DNA of 64,000 bases from Hyposmocoma kahamanoa (Eukaryota > Arthropoda > Insecta > Lepidoptera > Cosmopterigidae). Shown here piece after piece: positions 45,540 through 57,500 of the stretch; position 1 is the first letter of the stretch, and each line of letters begins with the position of its first letter. Under the pieces are notes generated by a model that worked only from the letters and a program-made list of their open reading frames with translations, did no database searches and was not told the DNA's origin. The position numbers and the translations under genes are program-made. The stretch is from the NCBI RefSeq assembly GCF_003589595.1, contig NW_020653200.1, positions 3,494,507 to 3,558,506 on the forward strand, read 5' to 3'.

Positions 45540-48500
45540 CTGAAAAGTACAAGTGATTGTAAACAACTTTAAACTGGAATGGCTGAATTTGTACCTACTT
45601 TCACTCGGAGGAAGTACCTACTTTGTTGACGAAATTAAAATATTATTATTATTATTGTAGACCTCCATTCATCGAATGTATAAACGATGCCTCCATCTCA
45701 ATTGATGGAAAGCGACGATGAGGTCGAAGATGTAGCATGCACACTTAAACAGTGCTTATTCACTCTCGCCTTGAAAAGGCCCAAGTTATAGCGTACGGGG
45801 AACAAGCCTGCACGGAATTCCACACAATTTGTATGGCGAACATCAATCGAGATTTGCAACATAGGTGTGGAACCCCAACCTACGTCTAGTCCCACGATGA
45901 CGGAATGGGGAAGGCGGATTTAAATCCTGCAATTTACTATAAATACAAAGATGGAACATTAAGAACAATTCCTTCGATCTGTAAGATAAAATATAAATAA
46001 GAAAGATAGAGACAAGAGATATAAATAAGAAAGAATAAGACAGAAAAATAAAAATTATAGTATATTTCATTTCCTTCACACACAACTCAATAACAATATA
46101 CTTTAAAACAGTAATGTTGTAAACTAAAACATTTGTCGTCTGTAAAGGCTGGAGCCTAAACTGGGATACCCTGTGCTATGGATCTCCAGACTTACCTACG
46201 GATAAAATATTCTGCAAACAATCACTTCAGTAAACCATGCCTGACGCTTTATCAACTTAGCTACGGTACGGTTACGAATTTATTATTGTTGTATGTATCC
46301 AGACGGATCGTAGGAATTTCTCTTAATGTCCGATCTTTGTGTTAATATTTATAAAAAACTAGTGGAGTAATTTCACAAATAAATAATTGAATATGATGGT
46401 AGTAAAACATTGTGATATTCAATAAAAAAACTTAGTTAAAATTAAAATATACTAATTAATTACATGATAAGGTACTCCGCTTTAGATTAACTTTACCTGC
46501 GCGTTCTGAAGTTTTGTACAAGGGTGCAACGTAGCGTGGGTCGGGCTTAGGAAGTTCAAGGACTGGTTCGAACCAAAACGCCGGCAGTGGAGGATTCATT
46601 TGACCTGAAAAAGACGGCTTTCAATAACCTACAAAATGGTAACTACACTATAGTGACACAGCATCATTTTTATGGTACCACTAATATCGTCAGAGCTATT
46701 TCGCAATTTTTAGGGATATTCGGAAGGTTATTTCTAATAACCTCCAATCTTCGAACATATAACCTGAAACAGAGACGAAATAAGGGCCATCCATCCCTGG
46801 CAACTCATCATTTTTAAATATCAACTCTCGTTTGCACTGAAATCACAAATTAGAAAGCTGAAATATTACAGCGCCAAGAACCGACCTGTGTGTACATCAC
46901 CGTATATTCCAAAAATATGCTAATTTATTGTAATAAAGACAATATCTCTAACTATGGGGGGCTGTTCCATTCGGTGGTGTGGGAAAAACAGCAAAACATC
47001 TAATTACAAAACAAACGGAATTTCATTTCTTCGGTAATTAAATATGTAATTTTTCAATAGCAAAGCTCAAGCTAAACTGGCTGGCCTTTAGGACAGCAGT
47101 TGTCACCGTAATGATATGGCAGAATTGTTTTCAAACAAATTAAATGCCATTTCGTCTCTATTTCTGGTTATGTACTCGATGCCTCCAATGTTTGAAACGG
47201 TCGTAAATAGTGATGCTAATAAATGTTTCAAACCTGGCAAAGCGTCTACGAGTTTGTTTAACTGCATGTCCCAGCGTCCAGCGTCAATAAAGAGACCGTG
47301 GATGTTAACACCGTCTTCTGGTCGTTTTAGACCAGAATACATATCCACTGTATCCTCATCTTCCTGAACAACAAACATACGTATCATGGCCGTGTCTAAT
47401 ATTTCGGTAAAAAAAATTGTTATTTGTAGGTATTGACCAAATATATTTTCCATAAAGCACAAATAACGGCTTCTGTGCATAAACATTATCGTGTCTACGC
47501 TTAATATATTTTACAATTATTTTGACGAGATTATGACTTTGAGTAATTGCTTTGCAACTATACACAGTATGCATAGGTAACGAAGTAGGTAACCCAATCG
47601 AAATTGGGTGATAATCGAACACACCGAAAAAAAGAAGCCAAAATTAGTGGTCACAGAAAATAGAAAAAGTTGTAAATAGCAACCCTAATCTCAGGACAGA
47701 GTACTAGAAAAAACCGACCTCAAAATTCATTCATCCTCTAGTTTGCCACCCTAAGAGGTGGAATATTTTCTCCAAATTTAAATGGGATTTCTCTAGGTCA
47801 CGTAGGAGGTACTCTCTTTCCAACAAAATAAGAATCATCAAAATCGGTTCACAAATGCCTCGTAACATACATACAAAAAAAATTCAGTCGAATTGAGAAC
47901 CTCCTCCTTTCTTTAAAACCGGTTAAGAAGTAGGTTATAGTGTGCACTTACAGTTACAAATAGCGTCATAATACTGGACTGCTTACCTTTTTCTTTGCCT
48001 TATTAATTTTGTAAATATCCTCTTGTAAAATTATTATTGAAAGGGGATGGAAGTCGAATAGAAGGGCATCAATAGGTACACGGTATTTACGGGCATAAGA
48101 TTGAAGCGATCCTGTTAATAAACCTTGCGGGAAGAACAGCCCAGACACCCAGCTACTGGGTTGCAAACCCTCTATTAGCCATTTCTGCAATTGTTATAAT
48201 AATAACATAATCATGGAGACCGCATATCTAACAATAAGGTACAATCGATGCGCCAAATGACACCTGACTCCTTAGCCAACGTTTTACTTCTGAGAGCCTT
48301 CAAGAGTAAAGTGTAAAGGAATTCCGAACTTATGGTAGACATTATTATTAATTTTATAATATAAATTCTTTTCAAAGCTGGACTTCTGGGAAGTGCCCAA
48401 AAGTAATTTCCGTAGCTCTGGCACTCGTAGAGAATCAATGATGCAAGAAGGAAGTTATATCAAAATGAATTTTACAGCTCACAAGTTAAAGGTTTTGTTT

Positions 48501-51500
48501 AACACCTTTATTACACTACACTACTCTACTAAGAACCAAATAGTCGGTATTTCGGTAGGAGGTCAAGCATCTTGGAGAGAGCATCGACTGTACAAAACAA
48601 GCTCTGGGATTTAAACAATCATTAAAATAACCTCGATAAAATCAACCCTCAGCGTCAGGTCGTGAATCCAACTGCCCAGTGATTTCAGCGAATTGTAACC
48701 TTTCTTGTGCCACATGTTGGGTACTTTGTTATTAAGGAAAGCTATAAACACTTCCTCAATAGCTTCTGACATTACTACGAGTCCCTGAAAAAAAAAACGC
48801 ATCGTTTTTGTATTTAAATACCTAAACGACTTTAACTGTATTTAAACAATGTTACAACTACGAAAGAAGTACTTGCTTTGATAGCCTTTTGCAAGTCATT
48901 CAGAGACGAATGAATCAACGCGAGCAAAGTATTGAACCTGTCCGTTTCATGTATAAGAACAGTGGTTAATGAATGTTGCTGCCCCATGTCGTCAAGGACA
49001 AGCAAATCTTGGTTGATTTGTGATTTATCTATTTTGTGCGGTACTGTCGCTCGCGTGGTATCACATACGCGCCACACTATTTGATCGGAGGTCTCGCCAC
49101 TGCCACCGCCTCCAGATCGAGGCTGAACATCCACTATAGTTTTGATAACAGTCGTTGTTTCTTTGGCCTGTCAAGATACCGATAAATATAAGTGTAGTGC
49201 TGTATCAGAAACAGGTATATTATATGCATACAAACACTACGCATTTTACCTAACGATCTTACATTCAAAGTTCGGAAATACAACGATATAAAAGAATTTG
49301 GACATGCATCCTCCCCGAATAAATGAGTTCCCGTATATTACACAAAAAGTTACAAAGACAACAAAAAGTAAAAACGTAATAAAACGAGATCTTGCTTTCA
49401 ATCAATACAAAACCGGAGATGACGCATGCACAAAATGTAGCAATCTGCCGCAGTTAGTTGAAAGGGCACATGTGACATTATTTAAAAAAAATGTTATGCA
49501 TATTGTTGTGATCAGTAAAAAAAGGCCGATGTGTTACTATTTTTATTTTTTCAAGTGGGTAGGGTATGAAAAGCAGATGTCTTTTTAATTTCATTTGTTT
49601 AAACATTACTTTCTAGGTTTTGAATTTTGTCACAAGCGCCCTTTCAATTAACGGGGGCAACATTTTGAAAGAGTAACTTTTAACTTTAGTCCTTATGACA
49701 TATATAACACATATATGCATATAACAGTTACTTTTTTTACCAACGCTAATTAGAAAAATACGCTAGACTAACTTCGAAAGCTATATTTGCGTTGTCATGC
49801 ATCCCGAACACCTCGGGGTCTTCAATGACCGGCCAGCTATCCACGTACTCCTTAAAAGCGTCTAGCATTTTCTCTACTGGACAGTAATAAATACCCGAAG
49901 GTGAATATGTATATCCATCTTCTAAAATAGGTGGAGAAAAGAATTTTTTCAAAATCGTAGTGAGACAGCGTTGGTCCCACATGTCAGTGACACGACCACC
50001 GTATGTTATTTGACCTGTAATAGAAAAATAATTTCGGCACATAATAGGTTATCAAATAGTTTGGCGATTTGTATACTAAAAAGATTTGATGGATCATTGA
50101 CTTACAAATAAATGGACGACGGGTCTAATACAAAAACCACGAAAAAAATGTCCCAAGTCAACCTATTCGAAATTTAAATTGTTATGTCATCGCAGTATCG
50201 CGCTGTCCGTAGAACAAATGAAGACTAAAGCGGAGTGTCGCGCTCTGTATACGATTTTAGCGCCTTACAAGTGCGGACACTTTTTAGCGCGGACCCGACG
50301 TCCATATAATTGTAAGTCAATGTGATGGATGAATAAATAAGTAATAACTGTCCCTCCAAGGCAACAAGTTCCTATAGGTATTAAAATTGCCCTCCTTGTC
50401 ATAAACCACGCATTCGCATTTTAGTAACTTTCGAGATATAGAATAAAATGATTTATTTGAGACCACGATCCCAAGTATTGTTACTAATACAATAAACTTT
50501 TCTTACGTGCTATTTTACGGTTAGTCTTTACAATACAAAATGATTTATGCTAGAGAAAACGCCACGGGTAGACCACTACCCTACGCACCTACACATATTG
50601 GCACTTAAATTTTCTTTGAAAAATGTCAATTACGCTGAATTTGCATTTAACAATAGATCTGAAACTAAATAAGTAAAACAAAAAAAAACTTTACTTCGTC
50701 TCAAATATAAAAGACAACAAGGTTGAGGCTTGTTTTTAGTATGAAAATACTTGGTATCAGGAGGTGTCGCCTTTACTCGTGTAACTAGTACGTAACTGCC
50801 TCTGTGGCCGAACGGTTACCTTGCCGGACTGCCACGCAGAGGTCTCAGGTTCGATTCAGGGCCGAGAGAAATATTTGTATGGCCTACATTTATTTCTCTT
50901 GTGAGTATGGGTGTAATTTGTGGTTGTCTATGTGTGTGTGTCCATGGCACCCGCGACACAGGGTATCCCTATTGCGGGGCTATGTTGAGTGTGTATGTCT
51001 ATTAAATCAATACACATTCCTTCAAATTACTATAAAACAAAATAAAATAAAAGTAATAACAGAACTGAATCTCCTGCAGTGTGTGTGTGCGAGCGCGCGA
51101 GTGTGGTTTGTATGTGTGCGTGTGTGCACGCGCGTGCGCGTACGCGTGTGCATTTCTGTGATGATAGAATGACGAATAGAATTTATTGTGTGCACGAATA
51201 ATGCACACAATAAATTCTACTAAGAATTTATTGTGTGCACGAAGCGTAGTGTATAAAAGTATTTAAACAAAAATAAGATATATATAAAAAATCGCTTAGG
51301 GGGTTGTAGATCTCGCTTTTTCGCTGATTCCAGATACGTTAATAACTCGATATTGCTAAAAATGTCGATTACGTTGTTTATGATAAGGACCTGTGCCTCT
51401 ACCATGAGTTTACTGCGACCACGTATTTTACTTCACAATTTTTTATGGCATATTATACAGCGCCTCTAGCGGTTACGGTGTGTATCTGAGCGGTGCGAAG

Positions 51501-54500
51501 ATGAGTAGCTGACTCGTTTGCTTTAGCTTTGCGCGGGTAGGGTGCGGTCTGGTGAGCGCAGGCGCCGGCGAGCAAGCTCGCGTAACTCGCACTCATTCCT
51601 CGCTCGCATCTCACGCACACATTCCTAGCTTTTAGTATTATACAAATACTTAGCTCCGCTAGCCCTTTTCCACCAGAGCTGCACTGAGTCAGGCTAGGAA
51701 AATGAAGTAATCCTATAGTGGAAACATTTTAAGTCGTCCTCCTCGCAGTCCTGATTAGCCCCATTGCGTAACCTTTTTCAGTCCTTACTTAAACGGTAGA
51801 AAAAGAAAGTAAATAGTAAGGATTCCGACGGAGGATACTCGAGGAAAGTAGTATTGCTATAATATCTGATATTTTTGTGTTAGCACAATTTTATTTAATT
51901 ACTTACTTTGAACATTTAACCATATGAAAAATTTTAATTTTTCAAAATAATTTCAATCAAATTGTGACGTCAGCATACTAAGCCCTCAGTAGGGCTAGCA
52001 CGATAGGGCGCGACTAGCGCGAGAGCGATAAAGCGCGAGATTTTGCTATTCTGGCATAGAGATCTCGCGCTTTGTGTCGCTCTAGCGCAAGCCGCGCGTT
52101 ATCGTGCTAGCCCTACAGGTGCCACCGACCTTTAAAACGAAATATCATATAAAATTTAAAAAATAATAATTTTCAAATCCATGAAGACAGAAGTCTCAAT
52201 GCGCGAGATCATCAAAATACATTTAAGGGGAAAAAAAATTTAAAGTAATACAAATCACCTGTAGCACCTGCATGAATTAACTTATTAAGAAATGTAGCAT
52301 CTTAAATAACTTACTCGTAATATATTCAAGCGCGTCCCAAGGTATATGACCGTCTGCACAGAACATCTGAAGGTTGAGCATAGCGCATTCACGATCACTG
52401 TTATTAAATTCGTAAGTTATATTCCAACCTAGTGGACCAAATTTCTTACGCTCTTGTATGATGGCGTGGAACATACAAATTCCAAAAATCATTGCACGCC
52501 AATCCTGCCCCAGTACTGCAGAATATAAATTGTGCATTAACACCGTATCATAGGTACAAATCGTTAACGCTAAGTAAAAGCTAGGTAAGCAAAACATCTT
52601 TATTTCATAGGTAACCAAACTGCACTTGAAATCGCCATATTGATCAAACTCTACTGATCATTCGTCTGGCAAAGAAACTCTAGGGGTTGTTCTTAGTAAA
52701 TGGAAATATAAATACATTTATTATTTATATTTATTTCAAATATCTCAGATCGATACAAGAGGTAAACGAGTTACTACCACGGATTTTCAAGTACTCAGAA
52801 TCTGTATACCTATAAAATGTTTTTGTTTCGATAGTTTTAAATCTCGTAAAGGGCAAATTTTGAATATCACCCGTCATCCTATTATAGAAGCGTATCCATT
52901 GCCCCTTAAATGAATAGTACCTACCATGGTCTTCAAAAAAGTCAGCGTCCATTTCAATTAAAGCTCTCTTAACATTCGCTTTCAAACCTTTTGGGGGTTC
53001 ATTTGTAACTTTTACTGAGTTCTGCAACACTGACACTGGAAACTTTGGTGTAGGCATGGAACTTAGATAAAGGCGAAATGAAGGCTCTGGAGGGTTGTCA
53101 GAAGTCAAGTTTATCACGATTATCTCTAAAGTTGCCATCCACGACGCCGCAAGGTGACAATTCTGTTAAAAGTGCGATTATTCCCTAGACCATCGTTTTT
53201 TATTTGAATGGGAATAATGTAAGGAAATTAATGTACACACGCCAGCACATCAAGCTACACATTGACGTATCTTGTTCTGTTGCACTGGAGGCGATTTTCG
53301 GACAAAAATGTGTAGTCTGGTGTGCCATTGTCCGTACCTATATCAGTATTCTAAAAACAGGGTATAGGTTATTAGGAGGCTAGTATCAATACTAAGGAGT
53401 AAGTTTCAGTTTATTTATTATTTAAGATTTCGAGTAAATTATCATGATATATTTAATATTTTTTTCTGGATACTACACTAAAATATTAAAAAATACTTCA
53501 TGATGATATACTACAATATTCAAATAAAAAATTGTCACCGAAATTAGATTGAGAAAATTGTCTTGAAAATTAGTCGAAGATTTCGTAATACACCAATTTC
53601 GAATGGATGACACACATGTATGTACACATTCCACACAACTATACACTTACAGACACATCTACACATACTTGCACTCACACACACTATCACTTAGGTTAAG
53701 CTATTTTTAGTCTGAAAAGTTAAAATTATTGTAATTAGTGAAATTTGTATTAGTTGCAATAGCAGTCATAGTAGATGTTACGGTAGTGAGTTGCATCGTC
53801 TTAGAATAATTTAAGAACAATATTACTATTAATATTATAGAAGAGCGATGTTACCTAACACAGGCCCTGGAAATGGAAACATCCGCCCCATGTACTATGC
53901 CCTTTAAAATGAACGACTAAAACTTTTTATTTTTATTTGAAATAATGTCCTTCGTCGTAGTTTACTATTTTAATTAATTCATTTCGAAACTACACGAGCT
54001 CGAAAAATCGTAATTTCTGACCAAGACGTGGACAACCAGATGCAAAATTGTTTATACAATAAAACACATTTTGAAATATTCATATGAAAAAAACTGACCT
54101 CAAAAGTCATTCATCCCCTATTTTGCCACCCTTACAGGTGGAATATTTTCTTCACATTTAAATGGGACCACTACTGAGGTACCCTCTTTCCACAATCGAA
54201 TTGAGAACCTCCACTTTCTTTTTAAGTCATTTAATAAATAACGAATTACTTAAACTAAAAGTGTCATCTGCACATATCCTCATAATATTATGTTTTTTGA
54301 ATGAGCATCAAACTACGAAACGAAAAGGTTACGAGCGGAAAAGTTTGCCAAAGGTTTCAAGCACATTGTCTCCAGGATAGTGACACGCTGACAGAGCGCT
54401 AATATTGTGAACTATGCAAAAAAGTACAATACCAAATAGCCTAACATATGACGAATATTTTTTTAAAAGCAAACATTATATTTTTGCATTACTGCCAACA

Positions 54501-57500
54501 AAACACTAGGGTTGCTTATAGGTGGACGAATAAAGGTATACTTATTTATCTATAATTAGGTTCCTCGCTACCATGGAGTGCGCTTTTGTATTGAAAAAAT
54601 CCCGATACACTAAGACTCAATTAATATTGCGGCAGAACGAAATGGAAGCGAATTTTTGTAACAATATTGTACATAGCGTAATGAACTTTGTGGTCAATTG
54701 TGTAACGTACCTACAAACTAGATATGCGTCCAAATCTTCCGCGAAATACGAGAGCATTCTCGAGCAAGCGCGAGAAAATATAATAATCATATGTCACGCC
54801 ATTTTGGCATCCCGGAATTTAAAATAAAAACATATTTTAAGAAGTCATATTTCACGGGATAAAGTGAACTTTAGGTATAAATGCTTGCGAATATCTGACC
54901 TATGCTCATAACATATTAGAATATCGTATGAAACATTAATGTATGGTTACAATATGCAAAAAACTTTTGCATGATAACAGGACCGTGACATCCCTTTCTG
55001 AGCATGTTACCAAATTCTCAACGCACCATATTCTCAACTCACCACATTCTCGTGAAAGATGAGAATGTGGTGAACTGAGAGAGACGATAGACGAAAATCC
55101 GAGTTTGAGAAAGTAAGGCGACGAAATGTTAAAATGAGAATTTATGGTGGGTTGAGGACATGGTGAGTTGTGAATGAGATGAGCTGAGGACTTTGTGAAA
55201 TGAGGGTATGGTAACCTGGGAACATGCTGAGCTGTGAATATGGTGCGTTGAGAATTTGATAACCTGCTCACCAAGGGACACATCAGTATCACCTAAATGG
55301 ATGACGTCTCTGACACACACGCGCGCGCGCACGCACGCTCGCACCCACACACGCACGCACACACGCGCACGCCTACCAACCCGATGTACATACTTTACAC
55401 TCATAACATTCACCCAAACACTTCCCTATCAATCTTATTAATGTTTCTATTGAATCTAAATTGTCATGCTACCTTTTCTCAAAACAATAAATTAGTGTAT
55501 TTTCTATATTATCATGGCAATTTACCCTCAACGTCTTAGTAGGTGTTGTCAATAAAATCATAATATAGTATCATTGAGACCCAGTGGTGGATACCTGGTG
55601 ATAGGCACCAGTCTTCCACCTGACAATTTAACTGTGCGACGTTAACTGTACTTACTTGAAGAAATACCCAATCTCCCTTGGCTTTAGCGTTATTGATCAT
55701 TTTCTCAGCAACAGGGCCCTGACCTTGCCCCAACGATATTGAATGCACGCGATCTCGAAAATCCATCTCAGTAGCGAACTTTTGGAATGCTCCAAATGGA
55801 TCAGACCCTGTGCTCAGTACGAAAACGAGAGGAATCGAATTCGAAGTGTCCCCATACCTGTGAAAACATTAACATGTAATAACTCAAAATATCTAATTCA
55901 TAAACAGCAACCCGCTAACACTGGGGTAAGTAAAGACGAATCGATAGTGCATGACCTATAAACACACTGAGATGCTTTGCTTAAATTGTGTATCCATATT
56001 ATTCCATATCCATACACAGTCGTGACATCAAGTAAACGCAGCTGAAGTGCAGCCATTAAAACGGTGTTCTGCATATTTAGCAGAACACAAAATTGGTTAA
56101 ATGACCGCTTTTCCGTTTAATACACTAAAAACTGCATACAGTTATACTAAATAAATTTAGCAAAATACCCAATGCACCCTGTTCAGGTAGTTACTATGCT
56201 TATTAACGCAAAGTGAAATTGGCTTTACATTTAAGCAATAAAAGCGAAAACGGGCGTTGTGTATTTCGCATCGATTGTTTCCTGCGAATTTTTCATCGCG
56301 AGCGCGTCGACACCCAAACAGTCGAGTCGACGTTCGAACGGTAACGTCAACGCCCGAACACCTGCGAGTCGACGTATAAGTTCAGTCGCGCAGAAGCCCG
56401 AATTTTTTACAATGTTCGTTATAAAATTTTATTACACGAGAAGCGGTGAAAGACAATATTTGTTTTTTTTTGTTCCTTCGTAATTCAATTGTCTGGGGAA
56501 TTGTTTTATTTTTACCTATTTTCTAATGTCCGCAACATTTGTCACTTACTGCCTCTGTAACATTAATAATTATTTATGAATTTCAATACAACATTATAAC
56601 GTTGTTTCGTTGAGTAAGCTTGTTATTTATAAGAATAAATTAATATTATTTATTTACTCATGTAAGTACGCTATTACATTTCTTAATTTAGGTACGCCAT
56701 CTAGAGCAGTAAAAGTTAGCTCAGATTTTGCACGAATTTAAGAATATAAATTGGTAACATAATGTTGGCAGTTCATTTTAATATACACGTCATAGGTTTA
56801 TTTATTTTGTGGAACGAACGAGCGACGACGCGACGCCACTTTCTTTCTCATTCGAATTTCGAACTTCGATTGGATATCGTACCGTGGAAAGCGCGCATTC
56901 ATGTAAGTTCTCTGTTGTTATAGATTCTCCTCTCAGTGAATTCTGTCGAAATTCACCGGTCAAATTTTGAGCAAAAACCCGTGTTCCTTAACTTGACATT
57001 GGCGGAATCATCGATGGAGCTATAACATTTTAAAGAGGAAACAGAACGTAATTATTACGTTTTAAGCGTTCTTATACCAAACCAACTGTTGCCCGAGCTC
57101 CTACAGGATTAGTTCAACAAAGTGTCCCAATAAAACATTTTTAGCGTTACTTAAGACTCGAGATAAAGTGCTGGTACCTAAGTGTATTGTTCAAAAGTTT
57201 GTATGTATCAACATAGTGAGTACAAAGTATTTCCTTAAGAAGTCAACTACTGCAACAGGTAAAATAATGATTAATTATGATTTAATAATGTTCACGAAAT
57301 TGGTTTCGAGGGTGACTGAACATTATCTGCTGATGACACGTGCTTATTGTACCACAGTGATAATATCGAATCAATAGGAAGAGTAGCCCAAAATTATTTA
57401 AAAACTTTTTACATGATTCGAATGTAACTTACTTACCATAAATGTAGCTAAGACAAATTTTGTGATATTCACAGCCAAAAACAAAAGAATCTCAAATGTT

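Larger units (their letters stand above)
50389..51390. mobile_element. Candidate TIR element (copy 2 of the 5167-6740 family)
   Basis: Left end GCCCTCCTTGTCATAAACCA, right end TTGTTTATGATAAGGAC, with internal blocks shared with 6588-6740. A SINE, a GT-rich tract and a hairpin lie between the shared blocks, so it appears to have been interrupted. Confidence 0.45.

Noticed and set aside
49298..49588. 96-codon plus-strand ORF in a dynein intron
   Set aside because: No family resemblance, AT-rich codons and no start or polyadenylation context. Weaker case than 54573.
56259..56483. 74-codon ORF in a CpG-rich patch upstream of the reductase
   Set aside because: Repetitive GTCGAC/CGTCGACG words explain the open frame; no protein motif.
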